Made by a program: the position numbers and the translations under genes | Notes under the pieces: model-generated | What the model saw: only the letters and a program-made list of their open reading frames with translations | Database searches by the model: none | What the model was told of the DNA's origin: nothing | Shown here: positions 23,584 to 34,690 of the stretch, piece by piece | Layout: the number at the start of each line of letters is the position of its first letter | Position numbering within the stretch: the stretch's first letter is position 1 | Assembly: GCF_001625215.2 (NCBI RefSeq) | Contig: NC_030383.2 | Coordinates: 61,494,949-61,558,948 of the forward strand | From: Daucus carota subsp. sativus | Taxonomy: Eukaryota; Streptophyta; Magnoliopsida; Apiales; Apiaceae | Length of the DNA stretch: 64,000 bases | Reading direction: 5' to 3'

Positions 23584-24883
23584 AAAGAATTTTACAAAGA
23601 AAATAAGTCCATGATTTTTAATTATGAATCAAGACACTAAATATATATCTCTAAAAAAAAAACTAAAGACATACATGTTAAACAATCTTGGATTGTTCCA
23701 AGCATAGGGTTTTCATGGATCCCTAGGCTTTAACAATAAGAGCTCTGACAGGCTATTAAGTGGATGTGATTTGATTTGGTCCAGTTTATGAGATATAAAA
23801 TATTATAATATTATTTTTAATTATTAAGGATGTATATTTCATTCTAAATATTTTATGTGTGTGAAAATATTTGTAATTGATACATGAAAATGTTGATTTT
23901 ATATGATTACGCACATTCAAATATACATTCGTGGATGATAATTTTTATTATAGATGATATTTATTTAAGGAATTAAGCTTTTCATAATATTTATGCTAAA
24001 AATACATTTCCGAAAAAGTAATTTCCAAAAGTTAAGAAATATGTATTTTGTATCCATAAAAATATTATGAAAAAGAATTTAGTTTATAATAACTTTCCCA
24101 CGAAAGATATTCATATTGCATATATAGAATGAAGACACTTGTCATGATTTATTTGATGTTCATTAATTTTATAACTTTTTTTGAATCAAATGTTTTAAAT
24201 TGAATTAGTACATCCTCGCAAATCATACATCTCCCCTCTCCCCGATGAGCCATTCCTCAATGATGCTGCGAGTTCATAAACATTACGACCCCATAAGGTG
24301 GTCAACAAAAAGGATAGAATAGCAGAACATTTTAAATAAACTATGGCCACGTTAAAAGTGTGGGATCGTTATGCTAATAAATTGGAAAATACTTGTGCAC
24401 CAAAGTTCGATAGATTTACATTAAACTAAACACTCTTCAAGTACGGTCCAGGCACAGGGATCTCTACACGTTCTACAGGTGTCCCCTCAACCTAGATGTT
24501 CCGGTTAGTTGGCAATCCCCAACAATTTTATATGCGGAACTGATCTGCTGTTGCAGCAACTTTCAGAGGGGAGTGTTGTTGTTCATTACAAAATAGACTA
24601 AGCATTTTATAGTGAATGTGGCCTCATGCATGTTCAGGATAGGGTCGAAATCAAAAGGAGACAGGCCAACGACATATACAGGTACAATATTGTACTGCAA
24701 TTTGATCACGAAAGCCACTCATCAACGGGTCAACGGCTCCATCAAACACAACAGATTCCTACTTGATAAGTAATTCAACAACAATTAACGAAAAGAAGTC
24801 AGCTAATAAATCTATGAATTTATCCTCGAGACGGAGAACTCTCTTGCCCATGATACTCATCTTTTTCACTCAAGCCCTGTATA
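23584..24883. other. Gene-free spacer with one duplicated stretch
   Basis: No gene seen. About 23765-23950 is similar to 38940-39355 and provides the empty site for the insertion at 38978-39207. Confidence 0.55.
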
Positions 24884-26496
24884 CAGTGGCGGAATCAGAG
24901 GGCTAGAGGATGGTAGAGCCCCCGAACTCGAAAAAACAGTGTATATTTTTTTCCCAGCCTCCGCTGAGTTATTGATGTCAATATTTTAGCCCTAGTTGAA
25001 TTATAAATATCATAGAGAGGGATTTGCTTCCAAAATTTCAAGGTATCATAGTTTGATTGATTCTTGGATAAATTGTTGTTCTTTAATCTTTTTGTATGTT
25101 CAGTGATTTTGTATAAAGAGATTGTTAATTGGCGGTCCAAGATTTCTCAAGAATTAGAGTTTGAACTTTGAACAAAAATGATATATAATTTGATGAAAAG
25201 TTGTTTGTTGTGTGGGGGTTCCTCTGTTTGATGAACATAATTTGATGTTAGGGTTTGGATGGTTAAGCGCAACACTAGGGGTGTCAAACGGATAATTCGG
25301 ATACGGATCTGTTTATATCCGAATTCGGATCCGAATCCGAAAATCCATATCTGTATCCGAATCCGAAATTTTTTAAAGGATGATATCCGAATCCGGATCC
25401 GACGGATACTATCCGGATTCGGATAATATCCGGATCCGAATCTGATTTTTAATCAGAATTTTTATTTTTCTATTAAATTTTCTATAAAATCATAAAAAAT
25501 AGTGAAAATTATAAATTAATTTTTAAAAACTAAGTAAAAAAATTAAAATCATTAAAGAAGGTTTATATTAATTCAAAAATTAATTCTTATTTATCTTTCA
25601 ATATAAATTTGTTATCTTTAAAATATTAAACTCAAATAAAATTATAATATATGTTTATAATATTTTAAAATTATACAAAATTTATACAAATATATTATTT
25701 TGTGTATACATATATAAATACACACATTGTATAGTTATTGAATAATAATTATAATATATAATATTTAATATCATATATATTTAATTTCGGATTCGGATAT
25801 TATCGGATACGAATATGCCTATATCCGTATCCGTATCCGGAATTGTCGGATTCGGATGCGGATAATATCCGCTTTGTCTCGGATACGGATAATATCCGCT
25901 TTATCTCGGATACGAATGCGGATTTTTCGGACGGATATCGGATTTTTTGAACTTTTTTGACAGCCCTACGCAACATATTGGTCCAGTATTTTGGAAGAAA
26001 ACGAATGATGTATTGCAGTTTAAAATTTTACATTTGTTTTTGTGAATTATGATGGTCACTTGTTTTGAAATTTTTTTGCACATAATTACATTACTCGTGT
26101 GATGTATTAAAATGTGCATGTATCATCTTCTAGCAGCTTGTATAATTTTAAGAAATGCTCCTGCACTCTAGATAAAAAAGCATCAATCTTACTTTATAAA
26201 ATAGACACACGAGATACAGATGAAAGAAAAGACACATGTTACATGCTTTTTTACAAAATAGATTTAATTAGATCCCTTGTAAATACGTATTTAAGGTCCT
26301 TTCTATTTATTAAATAACTTTAAAATTCATTTTCTGATTAACTTCTATTTTATGTAAAATAAATATTTTAATCATGAAAATCACAAGTAGACTATATTAT
26401 TTAGTGAAAAATCACTAAAAGGGATTAAGATATTGAACCCAATCCCGTACCTCGTATTAGAACGACCCGTGAACCTAAGTCCTCTTTCTGCCACTG
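24884..26496. mobile_element. Probable non-autonomous hAT-like element with nested element
   Basis: Ends CAGTGGCGGAATCAGAGGGC and, in complement, CAGTGGCAGAAAGAGGAC are inverted repeats. Flanking CCTGTATA (left) and CCTATGTATA (right) resemble an imperfect 8-bp duplication. No transposase is visible. It contains 25276-25968. Confidence 0.55.
25276..25968. mobile_element. hAT-type MITE, 693 bp, rich in GGATCCGAAT motifs
   Basis: Ends TAGGGGTGTCAAA and, in complement, TAGGGCTGTCAAA. Flanks are CGCAACAC (25268-25275) and CGCAACAT (25969-25976), an 8-bp duplication with one mismatch, diagnostic of hAT. Both subterminal regions contain many direct and inverted (G)GATCCGAA/CGGATA repeats; the middle is AT-rich. 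Confidence 0.82.
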
Positions 26497-26834
26497 CCTA
26501 TGTATAGCCTAAAACCACGATAATCAGTTAATCGGAGATCACCAGAAGCTCCGAGACAACTCTTCGTTTCAATGACTACCGGCAAAGATCATCACAGCTA
26601 ACACCATGTTCACTGGTGAAGATCTCGGGGACAAAAAAGAAAATATCTTGAGACTTCAACAAACACATAAATTAAAAATTGATAATTCAAACACATAAAC
26701 TAAAAATTACTTTTCATCAGCTATAATTAACTTCTCGCATATAAGCAATAAACACTTCTTTTGAGTTAATCTCCCTAAAATGAAAAAGTGATTTCACAGA
26801 TTGATAGTTATGAAAACAACACAACTATTCTTAT

Positions 26835-27168
26835 AACAACCTATGTTAGATAATATTCTACTTTCGAGTGAGACGTTTTGGTTTCATTTATTTATGCAGT
26901 TTCAAGCAATTTTGAAACTAATCGTTGCAATAAGAGTAAACTTCAAGTTTTACAGGATATATATGAATTGAAATACAATGGAAAGCTGACAGAAAAAAAA
27001 ATCAAGATTATACATCAACATAAGGCTTTAGTAGCATATCACTGGCCGAAATTAAGCCGAACTCTGAAGAAGCTAACAAGTAATTGGAATCAATATGTAA
27101 TAAATTGTATTAAAGGTTTGGGCAATTTCATCAACAAGGTTGAGTAGGTTACCGTAAGTAGGCAATAG
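26835..27168. repeat. Cluster downstream-flank repeat, copy B
   Basis: Same repeat as 19880-20196, here 3' of the F-box pseudogene at 27169. Confidence 0.78.
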
Positions 27169-27997
27169 TTACAAAGTGAGTTGCTTGAGTTCTCCCTTTG
27201 TAGAAAAGTTGTGCATCGACTCCATTCCTAGAACACAAACCAAACTAGGCGTATAACTATAACACCATCTACCCAACTCCCTTAAGAAAGTGCTAGTGCC
27301 AGTTGTCCCGTTAATACTAGTTTCTTTGGTTTTAGGATCATATAAAGTAAATGGGCCTGAATCTCCCCAGATCAATACTTGACCACCATTCCTAAAAGCC
27401 AGCAACAGCCTTTGATTGGAGTCAAAATACACGGGTCCTATGCTGTACATCTTACTCCAAACACCAATACTGAATTCCTCGTTGTCCAAAGAATACATAT
27501 CCACCATAGTCTCTCCACGTTCTACTAATTTATATGCCATCCCAACAAGACGATCCTTGATGTTGGCTATATTGAAATTGTTTACACGAAATTTGAGGGA
27601 ATCAAAATCAGGAAGGATCCTCAACTCGTTGATTTCAGGCACAAACTTGAATGTACAGAATAACTGACGTTTATGTTTAGGATAAGTCCAGTAAGGGGTT
27701 CCCTTGACAATGGTAGAGGGATATGGTGACATCAACGGCAACACGAGATTCTGAGGGATGCACAACGAAGCCCAAGTAGCCGAATTTGCTGAGTAAATAC
27801 AAATTTGTCTAGCGGAAGATGACATGGAATGATTGCAGAACATCAAGGCCTTGTAATCGTTCTGCACGTGATCCCAACAAAATCCTCTGAGATAGTGATT
27901 TTGCTGCAGCCGCCTGGTTGTCAACAATTTGGCTGATTTTTGATCGTCGCTTATAATGTGTTATAGGTTTCCCTGGTGTTGATGCCATGTGCGCCAA
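27169..27997 (-). pseudogene. F-box/FBA pseudogene with the F-box precisely deleted
   Basis: The 5' part encodes the family leader (MASTPGKPITHYKRRSKISQ through DNQAAAA), then jumps straight to HYLRGFCWDHVQNDYK, losing about 190 codons that carry the F-box. The joint near 27899-27903 falls at a short TGAT microhomology between the two ancestral positions. It shifts the frame, so the leader and the FBA half are in different frames. The FBA half (to GELKQLTL) remains open for about 250 codons. If translated from an internal start, it would give an FBA-only protein. Confidence 0.85.
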
Positions 27998-27999
27998 TC

Positions 28000-29220
28000 T
28001 CAGAAAATTCTCTAAGTTTCGAACCCTAGTTTTGGACTTTATGATCCAATCTGACCCGGAACATTCCTGTTCTTATAATAGGTTTGACTATAGGGATTTT
28101 ATAACAAGCTTCCCGGTCACTGATTCAGTCGTGATTCTTTGTCCCTGTCATGTTGTCGTTGATTTGTAACATAAGAGCCGTTTTGGGTAGACTTAAGATC
28201 ATGACTTGTGGCTTACAGTGACATAACGAGATATTTTATTGGTTTAAATTGTTTATTTGTGTAATTTTATACTAGTTTATGATCCGTGCCAAGCACGGGA
28301 TTATATAAATTTTTTAAATTTATTATTTATTGCAAATTTAATATTTTTAATATACTTATTTAATTTATTATTGTCGAGATACAAAATTTGTTACATTAAC
28401 ATGCTCATATCTAATTATGTTTAAATTTTATTTTTCAAAAAAAAATATTCTCAGACTACATGTTATGAGATGAATTTATTTCAAAATAGTACGTTTTATT
28501 TTAATGAAATCATTATGTTGTTTTTATTCTAAATAGATGGAAAAAAATTCAACACTAGCATATATAAATTGGCTGAGAGGGTAATAAATCTTTAGTACAA
28601 CTTAATTTTTTTTTAATTCAATTGTTTTAGACGTCTAATAAATATTAATAATAATAATAATTATTAAATATAAATAAGATGACCAAATTTTGATATTTTT
28701 GGTACCGATGTTCCACCGAAACGTGATTTTGCTTATTAATAAAGAGTATTGATTACATTCTATCGACTTTTAGTTTTAGACAGTTTCTTGTTTATTTCTA
28801 ACTTTAAACGGACTTTTGTCCTATTACACATACAAACATTTTTCAGCTTAAAATCGAATCTAAGACTTTAAGTTTTTAAGTTGTGATATGATGATGTATT
28901 GATGTGTTGGCCATTGTTAGTATCTATCCAGCACAGACCTGAACAGTCCAATTTCAATGTGTTTTGTACCCTTCTTTCCCAATAATTTTTTTTAATGAGG
29001 TACAACTTAAAAGTAGAGCAAAAGTGCAACTTAAAATGTCAGCATTTGTTTTTGATGCAAATAAACTGAATATAAAGCTTCTTCATATTCCTTGCGTTTG
29101 GGAGTACATGGGAGATGGTCTAAGTTATGTTATAGAAACTATAGCACTTGAGCTTAACTTCCTCCACCTTGCCCGGGCCACATTTCATACCTCAGCCTCC
29201 CGACTTTAACCTTAACCTGC
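28000..29220. repeat. Segmental duplicate block, partner of 44340-45060
   Basis: About 28085-28190 (GTCGTGATTCTTTGTCC, then GTTGATTTGTAACATAA) and about 28750-29110 (GGCCATTGTTAGTATCTATC, then TTCCTTGCGTTTGGGA) match 44340-44530 and 44690-45060 in the same order. The intervening 28200-28750 is AT-rich, with a perfect 16-bp palindrome CCGTGCCAAGCACGGG-like near 28284. No gene seen. Confidence 0.7.
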
Positions 29221-29280
29221 TTGCTAAAACCATATCGCTGCTCGACTGCCAAAAGCCGAATTATGAAGAAGCAAACAAGT

Positions 29281-29395
29281 AATTGGAATCAATATGTTTT
29301 TGAATGTTCAGTGACCATCTTGATACCGTTTTATGTAATTGGAATCAATATGTTTTTGAATGTTCAGCGATATTTGTGCAATTTCATTAACAAGG
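29281..29395. repeat. Short tandem duplication 3' of F-box gene 3
   Basis: Two copies of a unit containing AATTGGAATCAATATGTTTT and GAATGTTCAG, followed by the cluster-wide CAATTTCATTAACAAGGTTG motif. Confidence 0.7.
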
Positions 29396-29424
29396 TTGAG
29401 TAGGTTACCGTAAGTAGGCAATCG

Positions 29425-30786
29425 TCACAAAGCGAATTCCTTAAGTTCTCCATTTGTAAAAAAGTTGTGCATGGACTCCATTCCTCGAACACGGACCAAA
29501 CTAGGCGTATAAGTACAGCAACACTGTCCATCAGACTCCCATAAGAAAGTGATGGTGCAAGTTGTCCCTGCAATACTCTTAGTTTCTTTGGTTTTAGGAT
29601 CATAGAAAGTTAATGGGCCAAAATACCCCTCGATCAATACTTCACCACCATTCCTAAAAGCGTGCAACAGCCTTTGGTTGTAGTCAAAATACACAGGTCC
29701 TATGCTATACATCTTACTCCAAACACCATTACCAAATACCTCGTCGTCCAAAGAATACATATCCACCATAGTCTCTCCATGTTCTACTAATTTATATGCC
29801 ATCCCAACAAGACGATCCTTGATGTTGCCTATTTTGAAATTGTTTACACGAAATTTGGGGGAATCGAAATCAGGAAGGATCCTCAACTCATTGATTTCAG
29901 GCACAAACTTGAACGTACAGAAGAACTTACGTTCGCGCTTCTCTCCAGGCAAAGTCAAGGATTTAGAATAACTCCAGTAAGGGGTTCCCTTGACAATGGT
30001 AGAGTTACGTGCTGACATCCACCAACAACCATGTGGTCCTGGCAACATGGGATTTTGAGGGATACACAAACAAGTCCAAGTAGCCGAATTTGTTGAGTAA
30101 ATATAAATTTTTCTAGGGGGAGAAAACATCGAATCATCGCAGAACATCAAGACCTTGTAATCGTTCTGCACATGATCCCAACAAAATCCTCTGAGATAGT
30201 GACCATCAAGTGGGGGGGAATCAAACAACTTAACTTGCCCAATAGCCGGGTTCCATAAACAAAATCTTCCTCCCCGTTCCATTAAAACCAAACCATTAAT
30301 TGAACCCAACAGTTTATGAGCGCAAGGCACTCCACGGACACGAATTGAAGTGGTGTGAGAGAGAACGTCCACTCCCACGTGAAAACCGTTAATTGTTATA
30401 ATTCGATCATTTTCTTCAGAGTTGTTGTGGAGTTGATGAGTGAGGTGGGAATTTACGAAAACGGGTGTGGAGAAAACAGAGTTCCAGGACTTACAAACAA
30501 GGCGACATCGAAGAATGTATTTTGCTGGTAGTCGAGGGAGTATTTCTGCAAGGATTAAATCTTCTGGCAGTGTCGTCACATTCTTTAGTTCTCTCATCCT
30601 CTTCTTCTTTCTTGCTATGCAAGACAGAATCTGCTGCAGCGGCTTATCTTCATCCAGATCATCTGATGGTTCTGCTGCAGCCGCCTGGTTCTGATCGATT
30701 TGGCTGATTTTTGATCGCCGCTTATAATGCGTCATAGGTTTCCCTGGTGTTGATGCCATGTGTGCCAATCTGAGAAAAAGCTCCAA
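29425..30786 (-). CDS. F-box/FBA protein 3, up to 453 aa
   Basis: Single-exon F-box protein with the longest leader in the cluster. The F-box is at about residues 73-115 (LPEDLILAEILPRLPAKYIL, then LVCKSWNSVFS), followed by the FBA region with CLWNPAIGQVK, YLRGFCWDHVQNDYK, STIVKGTPYWSYSK and YDPKTKETKSIAG, ending GELKEFAL. The conserved start is probably the second Met (MASTPGKP, 30759), giving 444 aa; the first ATG adds MELFLRLAH. An insertion unique to this copy (DDLDEDKPLQQILSC) precedes the basic KKKRMRE stretch. Intact, minus strand, apparently the best-preserved member. Confidence 0.89.
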   Translation of the reverse strand: MELFLRLAHMASTPGKPMTHYKRRSKISQIDQNQAAAAEPSDDLDEDKPLQQILSCIARKKKRMRELKNVTTLPEDLILAEILPRLPAKYILRCRLVCKSWNSVFSTPVFVNSHLTHQLHNNSEENDRIITINGFHVGVDVLSHTTSIRVRGVPCAHKLLGSINGLVLMERGGRFCLWNPAIGQVKLFDSPPLDGHYLRGFCWDHVQNDYKVLMFCDDSMFSPPRKIYIYSTNSATWTCLCIPQNPMLPGPHGCWWMSARNSTIVKGTPYWSYSKSLTLPGEKRERKFFCTFKFVPEINELRILPDFDSPKFRVNNFKIGNIKDRLVGMAYKLVEHGETMVDMYSLDDEVFGNGVWSKMYSIGPVYFDYNQRLLHAFRNGGEVLIEGYFGPLTFYDPKTKETKSIAGTTCTITFLWESDGQCCCTYTPSLVRVRGMESMHNFFTNGELKEFAL

Positions 30787-30869
30787 GTTTGGAACCCTAG
30801 GTTTGGACTTTATGAATTATGATCCAATCTGATACGTAACATTCCTGTTTGTTCTTATATTAGGTTTGA

Positions 30870-31119
30870 CCTCCGTCTCAATTTACATCTCTTTTGCTTT
30901 TTCGAACAGAAAAATTGACTAATTTTTAATCAATTATTTGAAAATAGTTATTAATTTTTTTAGAAAATAGAAAGTTACATATAAAAATAGACTAGATTTA
31001 CTTTTTGATGATATTTGTTTTAAAAAAAATTCAATTATATAATATATATGAATTTCAGTCAAAGTATAGTCAATTTAACTGGTCAAAAGTCAAAAAGGAC
31101 ATGTATATTGAAATGGAGG
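30870..31119. mobile_element. MITE-like element with CCTCCGT ends
   Basis: The left end CCTCCGTCTCAATTTACAT and the complement of the right end CCTCCATTTCAATATACAT are inverted repeats. It is inserted in the F-box upstream flank: the paralogous flank at 42650-42800 runs through without it. The target duplication is unclear, so the superfamily is uncertain. Confidence 0.6.
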
Positions 31120-31394
31120 AATGTGAAGCCCAAGTCAAAATTGTAATGGCTCATTTTTTAGTTGATATTTTGACTTTTTTCACATAATTTAATGTAATCA
31201 AAAAATTTGCTTTCACTTATTATTTCTAAAATTTTCTTTTTCAAAATTAAAATTTATTGTTATTCATAAAAGGAATTCAAATATTATTTAAAATTTGCTT
31301 AGATTTTTACGGCATCCCAAATTTAAACTTAGCCATGAACACAAATTTCACACCGAAGTAGAGTATTTTATCAGTTCATAGGGCCTGCTCTGCA

Positions 31395-31866
31395 TATCGC
31401 ATCAAAACCGATTGAAACAATATATTTGTGAAGTGTGGAATTTGCTTTCTTGCTGGTCCTGGTTTTTTTCCTGTTCTGCAACTGCTCCCTCTGATCTGGC
31501 TTTATCGACGAATTTATTGCAGAAATAGTTGCTTGATGGCTGTGATTTGCAGGTGGTAATGTGGTATATGAACTTATGTGCAGCTTCTTCATCAATAATC
31601 TGCATAAGTTGTATAAATATTTCTGCAGCTTTTTCACACAAAAAAACACTGTCTACTTCTACTTTTGAGTGAGACATTTTTTTTTTGTCATAAGACACTT
31701 TCACGTGAATGAGTTGTACCGAAGTGCAATAACCGAGAGGAAGTGGCTTCTTTCCATCAAAAAAAGTAATTTCATCTAACCGAAGGGCATGCAGAGATGT
31801 CCCCGGAAATTTAGATAAAAAAAACCCCTCAAATGTCGAAAAATAAACACCATAAAGATAAAGCAA
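31395..31866 (-). repeat. Repeated unit with coding-like frame, copy 1 of 3
   Basis: A 154-codon open frame on the minus strand containing AAEIFIQLMQIIDEEAAHKF and VDKARSEGAVAEQE. I do not recognise it. The part corresponding to 31395-31660 recurs at 40700-40915 and 43990-44235 with substitutions and breaks. It could be a gene fragment carried by a transposon or the relic of a small gene. Confidence 0.5.
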
Positions 31867-32389
31867 AAACCGCGAACGAAGAAAATTGGATTATGTCAAA
31901 CAGTAAAGTCCACCATCTAACCGAAACTCGAAAATCATGCATAGATGTCTCCGAACATTTAGACAGAGAAACTTCAGGGCCTGAAACAACCCAACAAGGA
32001 GTCAGAATGTACGCGGGAGAATGAGAGGAAAAGAAGAAAACAACAAGAGTAATATAAAGAATAAATTACAAAGAATACTGAAAAAAAACCACTAAAAGAG
32101 AGGAAACAAAGAGAAAAGAGAAAAAATGCCACGAAAAGGGAGGAACAAAGAGAAAAGAGAAGACAAAACCATGAAAGAGAGAAACAAAGAGAAGAGAGAA
32201 GAAAAAACACTCAGAAAGGCCCCAACAGCAAAGAATTGAAAAGAATCAGATATACCGGGAGCCGACCAAAATCCCCAGCCGCAAAGGATTGAAAGAAGAC
32301 CAAATCTATTGGGAGCCCAACACAAATAATAGTAAATACTACTCTTGATAGTTTCTAACTAAAGGAACTTCCTTTGGTTAGAAACTATC
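31774..32389. repeat. Unclassified element: conserved left module and right hairpin, copy 1
   Basis: A module containing ATCTAACCGAAGGGCATG, GATGTC and CCGGAAATTTAGA (31774-31815) is repeated in degenerate form at 31915-31965. The right side has a 21-bp stem with one mismatch and a 1-nt loop (32347-32389). Copy 2 is at 35999-36283. Confidence 0.5.
32096..32212. repeat. Purine-rich tandem repeat, three ~40-bp units
   Basis: Three imperfect units built on GGAAACAAAGAGAAAAGAGA with a short variable end (ATGCCACGAAAAG or CCATGAAAG). Confidence 0.7.
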
Positions 32390-34050
32390 GGAGCCGTAAA
32401 CATAATATATCTATTGCTGCCAAATGCTCTGTTATGTCTTATATATGAAGAATTTTATAGTAACTATCACCCTTGATCCAACTAAAGAAAACAATTACTA
32501 ATAATTAGAGATCCAATAAAACTTATTAAGTGCTCAACTGCTCATTATCATAATTATGAGACAAAGAAAACATTTATTAGTTACTCATGAGCTGACTCTA
32601 CCTTGTCACATATCTAATACCCACCAGTAGCTATAATGTCAAGGAGAAATGAACATTTTTGTTTGGATGTGTACTTTATGAACCGCTCCAAAATTAATCT
32701 CTGCAAAATTAACAGAAAATTAATGAGGTCAGAGCTAATGCTGAAAACCAACTATTAGATATTAAAACTTTAAACAGTATATACAACTCTACACTCTTCG
32801 AGAAGAAGTTCAAGAAATCACATTTAAAGTCCAAGGAAAAAAAAACAAATAGACCTTAATAAATAAACATAATAAAAGTTTAAATTCCGGTCCCATTATT
32901 TGGTTTGATTATATCTTCTTCCTTCTCCGTATATGAGCCAGGTATGAAAGTAATCAATAATATTTAGAACTCTTCCTAACTCCTTGTTATCTCATAAAGG
33001 AAAATCCCTGGACTTAAGTAGTGCAAGGATATTGCTTCAATGCAATTAAGCTGCAAATTATAATATCATTCTTGTTCAGCATATGAGTGATGCATATGAT
33101 TGCGCATTAGCTAATAGACCTCTTTTCTCAACTAATTCTTTGAATCATATTTCAAACTTGTATCTGAGCATAGCAGAAGAATCTTTAATATTAGGATATT
33201 CTGGAAAATGTGGTGTACCTCCTTCCAGGTAGTTTACATTTATGTCAGTAAATACATAAGATTTCCTTAGTACATTCCGCCTCAAGTGATTTACACCTAT
33301 TGTGGTGAATAGATGCAATTCATACATTTTGTAAAAAACCATGATCTGCCTTGAAACGTGTTGTGAAATATAGGAAAAAATATAACTCTTAACTTGTCAA
33401 AAATATTTTCGGAGCAATCTAAACTATTATCTGTGCACCACTTTTTGTATCCTATTAGATGAGACAAGTTTCTGCCAGGCACAAATGCACCAACTATTTA
33501 TATTTTGTTAATATCTTTGAAAGTAAATGCAAACAATAATCGAAGCTTACTACTTTTTCACTATGATAAATCATAAAAAGATTTGGCTATCATGGCTTAG
33601 AGTGTTCAAAGAGAGAAAATTGAAGCTCTCTATATTCATGGTTGTGAGTTCTTGGCAAAAATAATCAAGCAAACACACTACATTAAGGTATTTACCATGA
33701 ATTTCGGAAGTATTTTTGTTTTATTCTCACGACAACTGTTACAAGAAAACTTGAAAGAATAAAGAATTGTACTATAACTTTCTAGTTTAAACTAAAAGGA
33801 GAAAAGAGGGAAACAAGGTAACTTTAAAGTTTTAACCAGCACTGCATATCCTACGGAAAAACCAATTTTTAAAGAAAGTTGGTAAGGTTATGATCTTAGT
33901 CCAATAATCTATGTGCATAAATGTAATACTGTTGATTCAGTTTATCTATCGAGATTTGTCGAAACATTTTAACGAGCAAAAAAAATGTTATATACCAGGT
34001 ATCAATTGTGTAGGCGTTAATATAACATGAATCTTTATGACTATTCTTTT
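32390..34050. other. Gene-free AT-rich spacer
   Basis: No supported gene, RNA or recognised repeat. Confidence 0.5.
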
Positions 34051-34340
34051 TGGTTTCATTTATTGTGCAATTTCATGCAATTTAGAAACTAATCATTGCA
34101 AAAAGAATAAACTTCAAGTTGTACAGGAATATATATGAACTACACTCGAAAGTTGACAGAAAAAAAATAAAGATTGATCATCAACATAAGGCTTCAGTAG
34201 CATATCACTGGCCGAAATTAAGCCGAACTCTGAAGGAGCAAACGACTGATTTGGAATCAATATGTAATAAATTGTAATGAAAGTTTTGGGCAATTTCATT
34301 AACAAGGTTGAGTAGGTTACCATAAGTAGGCAATACTTAC
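34050..34340. repeat. Cluster downstream-flank repeat, copy C
   Basis: Same repeat as 19880-20196. Its end (AAGGTTGAGTAGGTTACCAT) is partly duplicated at 34361-34380, next to the MITE. Confidence 0.75.
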
Positions 34341-34388
34341 AAAGTGAATTCCAAATCATAAGGTTGAGTAGGTTACCATTAGTTTCAT

Positions 34389-34690
34389 GTTGTGTTTGGT
34401 TGGGGTGAATGATTCCGGAAGGAATGGAATGAAAAATGAACTATCTTATGGATGATTTTTAAGAAATTTCATTCCTTCCTCCATTCCATTCCCTACATCA
34501 TATGCTAGATATCATCCCTTCCATTTGAGATGGAATGCTCCATTCTCTCCCATCCTCAATTTCTTCTCAAATCTCATCATAACAATTTTGCACTCCTTCA
34601 AATTTTTTCAAAATTTTCTTCCTATGTCTATTAGTTTCAAGTATTTTTTACTCATTCCATTCCATTCCATTCTCCCCAACCAAACACAAC
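34389..34690. mobile_element. Harbinger/Tourist-like MITE inserted in an F-box 3' end
   Basis: Ends GTTGTGTTTGGTTGGGG and the exact complement CCCCAACCAAACACAAC, 302 bp. Flanks TCAT/ATAA allow an imperfect 3-bp TWA-type duplication. It lies in the last codons of the F-box pseudogene at 34648-35835, replacing the normal KEFAL tail. Confidence 0.78.

Noticed and set aside
28276-28310. Palindrome CCGTGCCAAGCACGG as a terminator or Helitron end
   Set aside because: No TC start, CTRR end or second copy was found in this window. The sequence is common in plant repeats, so no class was assigned.
31974-32325. Minus-strand frames rich in Phe, Leu and Ser
   Set aside because: They are the complement of a purine-rich tandem repeat and have no protein features beyond that composition.
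33145-33482. Minus-strand open frames of about 60 codons
   Set aside because: No similarity to known families, overlapping each other, in AT-rich sequence; consistent with chance.
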